Below are positions 44,746 to 53,376 of a stretch of 64,000 nt of DNA, one piece after another. The first letter of the stretch is position 1. The number at the start of each line of letters is the position of its first letter. Source of the stretch: Loktanella sp. DSM 29012 (GTDB lineage: Bacteria; Pseudomonadota; Alphaproteobacteria; Rhodobacterales; Rhodobacteraceae). Where the stretch lies: assembly GCF_900110705.1 (NCBI RefSeq), contig NZ_FOEJ01000001.1, positions 813,501-877,500 of the forward strand, read 5' to 3'. The notes below the pieces were generated by a model that made no database searches, was not told the origin of the DNA, and saw nothing but the letters and a program-made list of their open reading frames with translations. Both the position numbers and the translations under genes were made by a program.

Positions 44746-45537
44746 CTAGCCGCGGTGACAGCCGTCGGCCAGGGATTTGACGAAGGCGAGCACGTCGGCG
44801 ACGCTTTCTCCGGCACCGATTTTTTCAACGATGGCAGAGCCTACGACAGCACCGTCGGCGATGCTGGCGATGGATTCCGCAGCCTCGGGCGTCTTGATGC
44901 CAAAGCCCACGATCACGGGCAGGTCAGTGTGCGATTTGATGCGTGCGACCTCGGGGGCGACATCGGCGGACTGGGCCTCGGCGGTGCCGGTGATGCCGGT
45001 GACCGACACATAGTAGACAAAACCGGAGGTGTTGGTCAGCACCTTTGGCAGGCGCTTGTCGTCTGTGGTGGGGGTGGCGAGCCGGATGAAATTCAGCCCG
45101 GCCTTTTGCGCAGGAATGCAGAGTTCGTCGTCTTCTTCCGGTGGCAGATCGACGATGATGAGGCCGTCGATCCCCGCCTCACGTGCCTGGGCGAGAAATG
45201 TATCCACGCCGCGCGAGTAGATCGGGTTGTAGTAGCCCATCATCACGATCGGGGTTGTGTCGTCGGTCTGCCGCAGGGTGCGGGCGATTTCCAGTGTCTT
45301 GTCCAAGGTCATGTGCTGGGCCAGTGCGCGCTGACCGGCCAGCTGGATCGTGGTGCCGTCGGCCATCGGGTCGGTGAACGGCAGCCCCAGTTCGATGATG
45401 TCGACGCCAGCACCGGGCAGGCCCTGCACGATTTCGAGAGAGGTTTCGAAAGTCGGATCACCGGCCATCACATAGGCGACAAAGGCCTTGCGGTTCTGAG
45501 CGCGGAGCTGGGCGAATTTGGCGTCGATCCGGGACAT
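44746..45537 (-). CDS. trpA: Tryptophan synthase alpha subunit
   Basis: Cleaves indole-3-glycerol phosphate to indole and glyceraldehyde 3-phosphate, passing indole to TrpB. The 263-residue protein has the family signature [28 protein letters not shown] near residue 50 (catalytic Glu), [16 protein letters not shown] near residue 125 (catalytic Asp) and [15 protein letters not shown] near 208. trpB is not adjacent, so trpA is separate from the trpFB genes in this window, as in many alphaproteobacteria. Confidence 0.97.
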   Translation of the reverse strand: MSRIDAKFAQLRAQNRKAFVAYVMAGDPTFETSLEIVQGLPGAGVDIIELGLPFTDPMADGTTIQLAGQRALAQHMTLDKTLEIARTLRQTDDTTPIVMMGYYNPIYSRGVDTFLAQAREAGIDGLIIVDLPPEEDDELCIPAQKAGLNFIRLATPTTDDKRLPKVLTNTSGFVYYVSVTGITGTAEAQSADVAPEVARIKSHTDLPVIVGFGIKTPEAAESIASIADGAVVGSAIVEKIGAGESVADVLAFVKSLADGCHRG

Positions 45538-45640
45538 GTGGCGGGCTCCTGTAGCGGGGTCGCGGATTTCTGCCAGCGTGGGGCGCGGTTTGCAATGGGG
45601 CAGGGGGTGAAATGACGCGGGAGGGGCCTATGTGTGATCC

Positions 45641-45826
45641 ATGAATTATTTGCTCGCCTTGTTGCTCCCGCCCCTCTCGATCCTGCTGGCCGGTCGGCCA
45701 TTCATCGGGATCATCGTGTTTTTCATCTGGATCCCGGCATTGCTGTTTTCTGGCGGCCTGACCCACCCGATGTTCATCATCCTTGCCTGGTTGCTGATCT
45801 ACGAGGGACGCAATCGCGCGGCCTGA
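45641..45826 (+). CDS. Small two-helix membrane protein (Pmp3/YqaE-like)
   Basis: A 61-residue very hydrophobic protein with two transmembrane segments (LLALLLPPLSILLAG, residues 4-18, and the region 21-53 FIGIIVFFIWIPALLF and MFIILAWLLIY) and a basic C-terminus YEGRNRAA. The ALLLPPLSILLA motif resembles the Pmp3/YqaE family of small stress-related membrane proteins, but the match is loose. A GGAGG lies rather far upstream of the ATG. Divergent from trpA; the ychF gene follows 62 bp later. Confidence 0.65.
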   Translation: MNYLLALLLPPLSILLAGRPFIGIIVFFIWIPALLFSGGLTHPMFIILAWLLIYEGRNRAA

Positions 45827-45830
45827 CCTC

Positions 45831-45859
45831 TTGAGTCTGCCACCGGGGACGACTAGACG
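45831..45859 (+). promoter_or_regulatory. Candidate promoter for ychF
   Basis: TTGAGT (45831-45836) and TAGACG (45854-45859) with a 17-bp spacer, ending 29 bp before the ychF ATG. Plausible sigma-70 type promoter by motif match; -10 agreement is moderate. Confidence 0.4.
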
Positions 45860-45888
45860 CGCGGGTGCACTGTCACAGGAGATGCGTC

Positions 45889-46986
45889 ATGGGCTTCAAG
45901 ATGGGAATTGTCGGTCTGCCGAACGTCGGTAAATCGACCCTGTTCAATGCGCTGACGCGCACGGCGGCCGCGCAGGCCGCAAATTTTCCGTTCTGCACGA
46001 TCGAGCCGAATGTCGGTGATGTGGCGGTGCCTGACGCGCGGCTGGACACGCTGGCCGGGATCGCAGGGTCCAAGCAGATCATCCCGACGCGCATGACCTT
46101 TGTCGATATCGCGGGTCTGGTGAAGGGCGCGTCCAAGGGAGAGGGGCTGGGCAACCAGTTTCTGGCAAACATCCGTGAATGCGATGCCATTGCGCACGTG
46201 CTGCGGTGCTTTGAGGATGACGACATCACCCATGTCGAGGGACGTGTCGATCCCGTCGAAGATGCGGCCGTGATCGAGACCGAGCTGATGCTGGCCGATC
46301 TGGAGAGCATCGAAAAGCGTCTGGCCGGCCTTGTGCGCAAGGTGCGCGGTGGCGACAAGGAGGCGGTTCAGCAGGAACGCCTGCTGAAGGCCGCGCAGGC
46401 GGTGCTGGAAGACGGACGGCCCGCACGGGTGGTCGCGGTTGATGCCGATGATGCCAAGGCGTGGCGGATGCTACAGTTGCTGACGACGAAGCCTGTTTTG
46501 TATGTCTGCAATGTCGAAGAAGAGAGTGCCGGGGCCGGCAACAGCCAGTCCGCGCGTGTGGCCGAGATGGCGGCGGCCCAGGGCAACAGTCACGTTGTGA
46601 TTTCGGCCCGGATCGAGGAAGAGATCAGCCAGCTGGAGGCTGAGGAAGCCGAGATGTTCCTGTCCGAGATGGGGCTGGACGAAGCGGGTCTGGACCGGTT
46701 GATCCGGGCGGGATATGCGCTGCTGCACCTTCAGACCTATTTCACGGTTGGCCCCAAGGAGGCGCGCGCCTGGACGATTCCGGAAGGCACCTCTGCGCCG
46801 AAGGCCGCTGGTGTCATCCATGGCGATTTCGAGCGAGGTTTCATTCGGGCCGAGACCATTGCCTATGACGATTTCGTGGCACTTGGGGGCGAACAACCCG
46901 CCAAGGAGGCAGGCAAGATGCGCGCTGAAGGCAAGTCATATGTCGTCAAGGACGGCGACGTGCTGCATTTTCTGTTCAACACCTGA
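45889..46986 (+). CDS. ychF: Redox-regulated ATPase YchF
   Basis: Obg-related P-loop protein that prefers ATP and binds ribosomes; it modulates oxidative stress responses. The 365-residue protein has Walker A GLPNVGKSTLFNALT near residue 9, DIAGLVKGASKGEGLGNQFL near 73, the altered NKxD region VLYVCNVEEES near 205 and a C-terminal TGS domain (from about 280, LLHLQTYFTVGPKEARAWT). Starts at ATG 45889 after AGGAGATGCG. Ends just before two strong palindromes. Confidence 0.97.
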   Translation: MGFKMGIVGLPNVGKSTLFNALTRTAAAQAANFPFCTIEPNVGDVAVPDARLDTLAGIAGSKQIIPTRMTFVDIAGLVKGASKGEGLGNQFLANIRECDAIAHVLRCFEDDDITHVEGRVDPVEDAAVIETELMLADLESIEKRLAGLVRKVRGGDKEAVQQERLLKAAQAVLEDGRPARVVAVDADDAKAWRMLQLLTTKPVLYVCNVEEESAGAGNSQSARVAEMAAAQGNSHVVISARIEEEISQLEAEEAEMFLSEMGLDEAGLDRLIRAGYALLHLQTYFTVGPKEARAWTIPEGTSAPKAAGVIHGDFERGFIRAETIAYDDFVALGGEQPAKEAGKMRAEGKSYVVKDGDVLHFLFNT

Positions 46987-46997
46987 TGTTGGTGATG

Positions 46998-47095
46998 TCA
47001 GGATTTTCGCGAAAATCCTGACGGAGCCGATTTTTCGCGAAAAATCGGGTGGGGGCGCTGCCCCCATGCCCCCTGGATATTTTCAACCAGAAGAA
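46998..47095. repeat. Composite palindrome/repeat block between ychF and the UdgX gene
   Basis: Four modules in a row: a 24-bp perfect palindrome with GATTTTCGCGAAAATC core (46998-47021), a 22-bp perfect palindrome with ATTTTTCGCGAAAAAT core (47027-47048), a GGGGGC-GCT-GCCCCC hairpin (47051-47065), and CCCCCTGGATATTTTCAACC with AGAAGAAG (47069-47095). The modules echo those at 36803, 40617 and 44689. The block separates convergent genes and can act as a bidirectional terminator. Confidence 0.75.
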
Positions 47096-48513
47096 GACAG
47101 TGCGGCGAGGTGGTTTGTGGCCGCGCGCAGGTCTTGTGTAAACGCCGTTTCAGCGGCCGCGCTTTCGTGGTCGGGCAGGCGGAGCAGGTAGGATGGATGG
47201 ACGGTCACGAAGATCGGTGTGCCGTCCGGGGACACCTCGATCTGGCCACGTCGTTTCAGCAGGCCGTTTCCGTCGCCTGTCAGGCTGGCAAGCGCGGTCG
47301 CACCCAGCGCGAGGATGAGTTTCGGTTTGACCAAGGCCCGTTCGGTATCGAGCCAGAATTTGCAATGCTGTACCTCTGACCTGTTCGGGTTCTGGTGGAT
47401 GCGGCGTTTGGTGCCGTGTTTGAATTTGAAGTGTTTGACTGCGTTGGTCACGAAGGCCGCGTCGCGGTCGAGACCTGCCTGAACTGCGAGGCGGTCGAAC
47501 AATTGGCCTGCCGGGCCGACAAAGGGCTGGCCCAGGCTGTCCTCGGCGTCGCCGGGCTGTTCGCCGACGATCATCAATGCGGCATCGCGCGGTCCGGTTC
47601 CGGGGACAACCTGGGTTGCGGGGCCATGCAGTGGGCAGCGGGTGCATGTCTGCAAGCCGGCGTCGAGCAGGTTCCAGGACGCGGGCTGCGGCGTTTCGTT
47701 TAGCTGTTCGCGGATACGGGCAACGCGGGCGGGGGCGAGGGTCGGCGCCGCATCGGCCATTTCGCGGACGCGGGCCTCGGCATTGGCGATCATGTCGGGG
47801 ATGTGCTGTGCCTCTGGCATGTTTTTCCAGTATTTCCGCGGCATCTCTGACGTCATGGCTTTGACCTTCAACCGGGCCGGGTTGAATATGTTCTTGAAAT
47901 AGGTGCCCCACAGCTCCTCTGCCGCGTCGTCGGGCAGGTCGGGTTTTTCCCGACCGGGATGAAAGGTGAGTTTGCCGTTGTTGAAGTCCGCGGTGACGTC
48001 TGGGGTCACGATCATCCAGTCCATGTCGGCAAAGCGGCGGGCGAAGAAGGGCGCGTTGGGTTCGAGCGTATTGTGTGTGGGTTCGAACCATGCGGCAAAG
48101 CTGCGGCGCGGCCCGCCGGTGCGCAGGTCGCGGAACCGGACAAACGCGCGCATCTTGTGTTTGCAGCGGTGCACGGCCTTTTCCATCTGGCGCAATTTCG
48201 CCAGATCGGCGTCGGCGCGGTCGGTCATCAGCCCCTTGTCGAGGCGTAGCCGCCAGAGCATGGCGTAGAGCCGCGCAAAACGTTGCGGATCATTGTGCCA
48301 GACAACCCATTTGGCCATTTCGACGAAATCGGCAGGCACCTTGACGGTGCCGCGCACGACGGGTGCGGGCAGGTCTGTGGCGAACAATTCACCCTCGCCG
48401 TTGTCGTAGTTCCACAGGATATCCTCGGGCGGGGTGCGGGCGGCCAGGCAGGCGCGGGCCGCATCGCGCCAGGCGTCCCAGGTGCCGATGCGGGGCAGGG
48501 GAATCGTCAGCAT
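47083..48513 (-). CDS. DUF4130 / UdgX-type uracil-DNA glycosylase fusion
   Basis: A 476-residue two-domain protein. Residues 1 to about 235 are a DUF4130 domain (family of probable DNA metabolism proteins; CKHKMRAFVRFR and EPTHNTLEPNAPFFARRFADMDW). Residues about 280-475 are a UdgX-type uracil-DNA glycosylase: CTRCPLH (C290, C293) for an iron-sulfur cluster, GEQPGDAEDSLGQPFVGPAG near 317, the UdgX insertion KRRIHQ at 369-374, and HPSYLLR near 439. UdgX from mycobacteria binds uracil-DNA covalently through the His of KRRIH, so this protein may do so too. The ATG overlaps the upstream radical SAM gene's stop (TGATG). Confidence 0.93.
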   Translation of the reverse strand: MLTIPLPRIGTWDAWRDAARACLAARTPPEDILWNYDNGEGELFATDLPAPVVRGTVKVPADFVEMAKWVVWHNDPQRFARLYAMLWRLRLDKGLMTDRADADLAKLRQMEKAVHRCKHKMRAFVRFRDLRTGGPRRSFAAWFEPTHNTLEPNAPFFARRFADMDWMIVTPDVTADFNNGKLTFHPGREKPDLPDDAAEELWGTYFKNIFNPARLKVKAMTSEMPRKYWKNMPEAQHIPDMIANAEARVREMADAAPTLAPARVARIREQLNETPQPASWNLLDAGLQTCTRCPLHGPATQVVPGTGPRDAALMIVGEQPGDAEDSLGQPFVGPAGQLFDRLAVQAGLDRDAAFVTNAVKHFKFKHGTKRRIHQNPNRSEVQHCKFWLDTERALVKPKLILALGATALASLTGDGNGLLKRRGQIEVSPDGTPIFVTVHPSYLLRLPDHESAAAETAFTQDLRAATNHLAALSSSG

Positions 48514-49739
48514 CAAAAGAGTGACAGCTGTTCCGGTGGCGGGGCAAAGCGGGCGCGCAGCGTGTCGCTGTCGGTCAGCCCGCCGGGGGTCCAGTCGGCG
48601 CAGGTGATGAAGGCCTGCGCCTTTTTCAGCGAGGCACCCAGCCGCAGCAGGTCGTCATAGCGCAATGTGCGGTGGCGGCGGGTGGTCAGGATGCGGTGCA
48701 CGGTTTTGGTGCCAAAACCCGGCACGCGCAGCAGCATCTCACGCGGGGCCGTGTTCACATCCAGCGGGAAATGATCGCGGTTGCGCAGGGCCCAGGCGAG
48801 TTTTGGATCGACCTCGAGGTCGAGGTTGCCGTCCTTGGCGGTGGAGGTGATTTCGTTCACGCCAAAACCGTAGAACCGCATCAGCCAATCCGCCTGATAG
48901 AGGCGGTGTTCGCGCATCAGGGGCGGTTTGATCAGTGGCAGCTTTGCCGTGGCATCGGGGATCGGGGAAAAGGCGGAGTAGTAGACGCGGCGTAGCTTGT
49001 AATCGGCATAGAGCCCGGTGGACCGCGTCAGGATCGTTGCGTCCGTGGCCCCGTCCGCGCCAACGATCATCTGCGTGCTTTGCCCGGCGGGGGCGAATTT
49101 CGGCGGTCGTTTGCCGGTGTGGCTGCGGTCCTTGCTGGCGGCGCGGTGCTGGCGCACGCCGCCCATCGCGGCACGGATCGTGACCGGGTTCTTCTCGGGG
49201 GCAAAGGCCTGCACGGCACGGTCGGTCGGCAGTTCGACGTTGATCGACAAGCGGTCGGCGTGGCGGCCCGCCTCCTCGATCAGTTTGGGGTCGGCGTCGG
49301 GAATGGTTTTCAGGTGGATATAGCCGCGAAAGTTTTCGACCTCGCGCAGGCGCTGCGCGATGCGGACCATCTCGCCCATGGTGTCGTCGGGGTTGCGCAC
49401 CACGCCGGATGACAAAAACAGCCCCTCGATATAGTTGCGACGGTAGAATTCGAGGGTCAACTGCACCACCTCGTCCACCGAGAACCGCGCGCGCGGGACG
49501 TTGGACGACACGCGGTTCACGCAATAGGCGCAATCGTAGATGCAGAAATTCGTCATCAGGATTTTCAGCAGGCTGATGCAGCGGCCGTCCGGGGCATAGG
49601 CATGGCAGATGCCCGACCCTTCGGTGCTGCCCAGCCCCTTGCCGTCGCGGCTGTCGCGGCGGGTCGTGCCGGAGGATGCGCATGACGCGTCATAACGCGC
49701 CGCGTCCGAGAGAATCGCCAGTTTCTGATCCAGTGTCAT
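48513..49739 (-). CDS. Putative DNA modification/repair radical SAM protein (SplB-like)
   Basis: A 408-residue radical SAM protein related to spore photoproduct lyase. The cluster motif is CIYDCAYC at residues 66-73, in the C-x3-C-x2-C form, preceded by GICHAYAPDGRC, and followed by a TIM-barrel-like region; the C-terminus has a helix-hairpin-helix (LLRVPGFGTKTVHRILTTRR), pointing to DNA binding. The start at 49739 (MTLDQKLAILSDAARYDASC) is chosen by family similarity; two in-frame ATGs lie just upstream. It is translationally coupled to the DUF4130-UdgX gene, a pairing known in other bacteria. Confidence 0.9.
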   Translation of the reverse strand: MTLDQKLAILSDAARYDASCASSGTTRRDSRDGKGLGSTEGSGICHAYAPDGRCISLLKILMTNFCIYDCAYCVNRVSSNVPRARFSVDEVVQLTLEFYRRNYIEGLFLSSGVVRNPDDTMGEMVRIAQRLREVENFRGYIHLKTIPDADPKLIEEAGRHADRLSINVELPTDRAVQAFAPEKNPVTIRAAMGGVRQHRAASKDRSHTGKRPPKFAPAGQSTQMIVGADGATDATILTRSTGLYADYKLRRVYYSAFSPIPDATAKLPLIKPPLMREHRLYQADWLMRFYGFGVNEITSTAKDGNLDLEVDPKLAWALRNRDHFPLDVNTAPREMLLRVPGFGTKTVHRILTTRRHRTLRYDDLLRLGASLKKAQAFITCADWTPGGLTDSDTLRARFAPPPEQLSLF

Positions 49740-49843
49740 TGCCATGTGTTCTTGATACGTTCTCATTGCTGGTCGGGCAAGGGGCATTCCCTGCGACTGA
49801 TCGCGCCGCTTGCAACTGTGGGGCGGGGTGGGGATGATACGGC

Positions 49844-50866
49844 ATGGTAACGTTAAAAGACATTTCGCGTGATCTGGGGCTGTCGGTAACACAGGTCAGT
49901 CGCGCCCTGGGCGATCACACGGATGTGAACCCCCAGACAAAGCAGCGCGTGCGCGCGGCGGCGGACCGGCTGGGTTATCGACCCAATGCCGTTGCTCGTG
50001 GGCTCAAGACGGGTCGGTCCGGGATTGTCGCGATGGTGGTGTCCGGCACACGCAGCCCCGAGGTCAGCGCCCATTTGCTGGAAATCGTGATGGGGTTGTC
50101 GGCCGAGTTTTCGCGAATCGGTTTGCGGTTCGTACTGCATGTGGCGCAGCCGGACGAGGACACCGCGCAACTGCATGAGGATCTGTTTCTGGCAGGTGGT
50201 ATCGACGGGTTCATCGTCATCAGCCCGCAGCGCCAGGATCCCCGCATCAAGGCCCTGCGACGGTTGGGGGCGGCATTCGTGGTGCATGGGCGTGATCCGG
50301 ACCAGCGCCATGTGCACGTGGACATCGACAATTACGGCGTAGGCTACCGGCTGGCGGATCATCTGCTGGCGCGCGGACACCGGCGAATCGCGTTCCTGAC
50401 CGCTGGGGACCATACGTTTTTCTCGCAGGAACGGGTGCGTGGATTGCGGCAGGCCTATGCTGACAGGGGGCTTGATTGTGCAGCGGCACAGGTGATCGGC
50501 ATGCCGATGATCGCGCCTGAAGGATATCGCGCAACGCGGGACCTGTTGTCGCAAACACAATCACCGACGGCCATCATTGCGGGCAACACAATGCTGGCAC
50601 GCGGGGTCTATGCCGCTGCGGCTGAGTGCAACGTCGCGATCCCTGACCGATTGTCCGTGATCACCCATGACGACGGGCTGGACCTGTTCGGCACCGATAC
50701 ATTTGATCCGCCCCTGGGCGGAACGATTTCACCTTTGTCAGATGCCTGGGTCAGTGTCGCGCGGACTTTGCAAAACATGATTGCTGCACAAAATGATGGG
50801 TTGATGGAATGCATATTACCGTTAGGGTTTAGGGAAGGCGGTTCGATTCAGTCAGTTTTAGATTGA
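49844..50866 (+). CDS. aglR: LacI family transcriptional regulator of the alpha-glucoside operon
   Basis: A 340-residue repressor with an N-terminal LacI helix-turn-helix (VTLKDISRDLGLSVTQVSRALG, residues 2-23), the hinge (YRPNAVARGLKTGRSGIVAM) and a periplasmic-binding-like effector domain. It lies directly upstream of aglE on the same strand, 71 bp before it, and an ideal LacI-type operator is found in that gap, so it probably represses aglEFGK in the absence of an alpha-glucoside inducer. The GTG/ATG choice is settled by the ATG at 49844 with GGGGA upstream. Confidence 0.93.
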   Translation: MVTLKDISRDLGLSVTQVSRALGDHTDVNPQTKQRVRAAADRLGYRPNAVARGLKTGRSGIVAMVVSGTRSPEVSAHLLEIVMGLSAEFSRIGLRFVLHVAQPDEDTAQLHEDLFLAGGIDGFIVISPQRQDPRIKALRRLGAAFVVHGRDPDQRHVHVDIDNYGVGYRLADHLLARGHRRIAFLTAGDHTFFSQERVRGLRQAYADRGLDCAAAQVIGMPMIAPEGYRATRDLLSQTQSPTAIIAGNTMLARGVYAAAAECNVAIPDRLSVITHDDGLDLFGTDTFDPPLGGTISPLSDAWVSVARTLQNMIAAQNDGLMECILPLGFREGGSIQSVLD

Positions 50867-50907
50867 CGGCATACGCAGAATTTGCCCTAAATCCGAAACG
50901 TTTCGGA
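50863..50907 (+). promoter_or_regulatory. aglE promoter and AglR operator
   Basis: TTGACG (50863-50868) and TAAATC (50888-50893), 19 bp apart, form a candidate promoter. Immediately after, TCCGAAACGTTTCGGA (50892-50907) is a perfect 16-bp palindrome with the central CG typical of LacI-family operators, overlapping the -10 box. Binding of AglR here would block transcription of aglE. Confidence 0.7.
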
Positions 50908-50937
50908 AAAGACAAACTGTTATCTGGGAGGATATCA

Positions 50938-52296
50938 ATGACACGTACAATCACCGGCGTTAGCGCTATCGCGCTGATCACCGTTGCGGGCTCTGCCTTT
51001 GCGCAGGACCTGATCGTTCCGCAGGGCGAGGGCGATTTCGCCTGGGCCGCGCTGGAAGAGTTCGCAGCAAACAATGATTTCACGGGTGAAACGCTGAACG
51101 TGACAGGCGCCACCACGGGTGACGACGCACAGCGTTACCGCAACCTGTACGCCTATTTCGAACAGGCGACCGGTGCGACTGTCGAATATTCGGGTTCGGA
51201 ATCCTTTGAGCAGGACATCGTGATCGCAGCACAGGCCGGTGGTCTGCCCGACGTGGCGCTGTTCCCGCAGCCCGGTCTGGCCAAGGATCTAGCCGCACAA
51301 GGCACGCTGGTTCCCGTCGCCGAAGGCATGACCGATTTCATGGTCGACAACTATGCGGCCGGCGAAAGCTGGAAGCAGCTGGCGACCTTCCCGGGGGCCG
51401 ATGGCAACGAGGACGTGTTCGGTCTGTTCTTTGGTACGGACGTCAAATCGCTCGTCTGGTACGTGCCCGAGCAGTTCGAAGAAGCCGGTTATGACATTCC
51501 TGAAACCCAGGAAGAGCTGATGGCGCTGAGCCAGCAGATCGTCGAAGACGGTGGCACCCCCTGGTGCATCGGTCTGGGTTCCGGTGCAGCCACCGGCTGG
51601 CCCGCGACGGACTGGGTCGAGGACATGATGCTGCGCACTGCGTCTCTCGAAGATTATGACCGCTGGGTCAGCAACGACATGCCGTTCAACGACCCGATCG
51701 TCGTGAACGCCATCGAGCAGTATGGCATGTATGCCCTGACCGAAGGTTTCGCAGACGGCGGCCCAGAGGCCGCAGCGACGACCGACTTCCGCGACAGTCC
51801 CGATGGTCTGTTTGACTTCCCGCCCAAGTGCTACATGCACAAACAGGCATCGTTCATCCCGATCTTCTTCCCCGAAGGCGTCGAGGCTGGTACGGACGTA
51901 GAGTTCTTCTACTTCCCGCCGTTCGAGGCGAATTCCGATCTGGGTCGCCCGGTCCTGGGGTCCGGTGGTCTGGCGTCCGTGACCAACGATCGTCCTGTCA
52001 CCACGGCGTTCATGGAATTCCTGGGCACGCCCATCGCACACGAGCTGATGATGACGCAGGGCCAGTTCCTGTCGCCCCACGTCGATGCGAACCTGGACAT
52101 CTACACATCCGACGTGCAGCGCGCACTGGGTGAGATCCTGACCACGGCCACGTCGTTCCGTTTCGACGGTTCCGACCTGATGCCGGGCGAGATCGGCACG
52201 AACGCGTTCTGGACCGGCATGGTGGATTACACCACCGGTGCGGATGCACAGTCGGTTGCGGATGCGATCCAGAGCCGTTGGGACGAAATCAAGTAA
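50938..52296 (+). CDS. aglE: Alpha-glucoside ABC transporter, substrate-binding protein
   Basis: Periplasmic receptor for alpha-glucosides (trehalose, sucrose, maltose and related in rhizobia). The 452-residue protein has a signal peptide ending in AGSAFAQ, then a family-1 solute-binding fold with ATTGDDAQRYRNLYAYFEQA and the conserved TPWCIGLGSGAATGWPATDW and FPPKCYMHKQASFIP segments. Start ATG at 50938 with a GGGAGGATATC ribosome site. Followed by stem-loops that may raise its transcript level above that of the permeases. Confidence 0.93.
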   Translation: MTRTITGVSAIALITVAGSAFAQDLIVPQGEGDFAWAALEEFAANNDFTGETLNVTGATTGDDAQRYRNLYAYFEQATGATVEYSGSESFEQDIVIAAQAGGLPDVALFPQPGLAKDLAAQGTLVPVAEGMTDFMVDNYAAGESWKQLATFPGADGNEDVFGLFFGTDVKSLVWYVPEQFEEAGYDIPETQEELMALSQQIVEDGGTPWCIGLGSGAATGWPATDWVEDMMLRTASLEDYDRWVSNDMPFNDPIVVNAIEQYGMYALTEGFADGGPEAAATTDFRDSPDGLFDFPPKCYMHKQASFIPIFFPEGVEAGTDVEFFYFPPFEANSDLGRPVLGSGGLASVTNDRPVTTAFMEFLGTPIAHELMMTQGQFLSPHVDANLDIYTSDVQRALGEILTTATSFRFDGSDLMPGEIGTNAFWTGMVDYTTGADAQSVADAIQSRWDEIK

Positions 52297-52313
52297 ACGC
52301 TTGATCTGACATG

Positions 52314-52358
52314 GCCGGGTCCCGCATCGGGGCCCGGCACTAATGCCGGTCATCCGGC
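52314..52358 (+). repeat. Stem-loops between aglE and aglF
   Basis: GCCGGGTCCC (52314-52323) and GGGGCCCGGC (52329-52338) form a 10-bp stem with one mismatch, followed by GCCGG-TCAT-CCGGC (52345-52358). Such structures after a binding-protein gene commonly stabilise its mRNA relative to the permease genes. No T-run follows. Confidence 0.6.
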
Positions 52359-52385
52359 GAAATGCCGCTTTGGGAGGGGACGCGC

Positions 52386-53366
52386 ATGAACCCGGTTTTT
52401 CAGGGTCTGATCACAATTGGTATCGGCGTCGGGGGCATATTCCTGTACTTCGTCGCGTCCAATGCCTTGCTGGACAAGGTGCTGTTCCCGGCCAAAGGCA
52501 AGAACGCTTCTCGGAATATCAATCGCGCGAACACGGTCAGACCCTGGCTGTTTCTGGCACCCACCATCATCGCGCTGAGCCTGTATCTGGTCTATCCGGT
52601 GATCGGCTCGTTCTATCGGTCGTTGTTCAACCGGTCCGGGGACGAATTCGTCGCGTTCAGCAACTATACCACCATGTTCGCGTCGTCCGAATTCCGCACG
52701 GCATTCTGGAACAACGTCCTGTGGGCACTGGTCGTCCCGTCGGTATCGACCTTTTTGGGTTTGTTGATCGCGCAGCTGACCGACAAGCTGCGCTGGGGCA
52801 ATATCGCCAAGTCGCTGATTTTCATGCCGATGGCGATTTCTTTCGTCGGCGCGTCGCTGATCTGGAAATTCGTCTACGCCATCGACCCCGAACTGGGCAT
52901 CATCAACGCGATCCGCGTGAACATGTTCGGGCTGGACCCGCTGGACGTTCTGCAGGTCGCATTCTGGAACAACCTTTTCCTGATGGTCATCCTGATCTGG
53001 GTGCAGACCGGTTTCGCCATGGTGATCCTGTCGGCCGCCCTGCGTGGCATCCCCGAGGAAACCATCGAGGCCGCGATCATCGACGGTGCGAACCCGTTCC
53101 AGATCTTTTTCAAGATTCAGGTGCCGCAGATCACCAACACGATCATCGTCGTGTTCACGACGACGACGATCCTCGTGCTCAAGGTGTTCGACATCGTCTA
53201 CGCCATGACGGGCGGCAACTTTAACACGCAGATTCTGCCCAGCTACATGATGCAATTCATGTTCCGCGATGACGGGCGCGCCACGGCCGTGGCCATCGTC
53301 ATCATGCTGATCGTGACGCCCGTGATGATCCAGAACATCCGGCAAGCACGCGCCGAAATGCGCTGA
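52386..53366 (+). CDS. aglF: Alpha-glucoside ABC transporter, permease AglF
   Basis: One of two membrane subunits of the importer. The 326-residue protein has an N-terminal helix plus the binding-protein-dependent permease domain with about six helices; the EAA loop reads IPEETIEAAIIDGANPFQIFFKIQVPQI near residues 225-252. A GGGAGGGGACGC site precedes the ATG at 52386. It pairs with AglG, and AglK supplies ATP hydrolysis. Confidence 0.93.
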   Translation: MNPVFQGLITIGIGVGGIFLYFVASNALLDKVLFPAKGKNASRNINRANTVRPWLFLAPTIIALSLYLVYPVIGSFYRSLFNRSGDEFVAFSNYTTMFASSEFRTAFWNNVLWALVVPSVSTFLGLLIAQLTDKLRWGNIAKSLIFMPMAISFVGASLIWKFVYAIDPELGIINAIRVNMFGLDPLDVLQVAFWNNLFLMVILIWVQTGFAMVILSAALRGIPEETIEAAIIDGANPFQIFFKIQVPQITNTIIVVFTTTTILVLKVFDIVYAMTGGNFNTQILPSYMMQFMFRDDGRATAVAIVIMLIVTPVMIQNIRQARAEMR

Positions 53367-53376
53367 GGGGGATACC

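Noticed and set aside
36066-47095. Repeats as remnants of an insertion sequence
   Set aside because: No transposase-like frame, no target-site duplication and no terminal inverted repeats flanking a common interior were seen; they are better viewed as short non-coding repeats.
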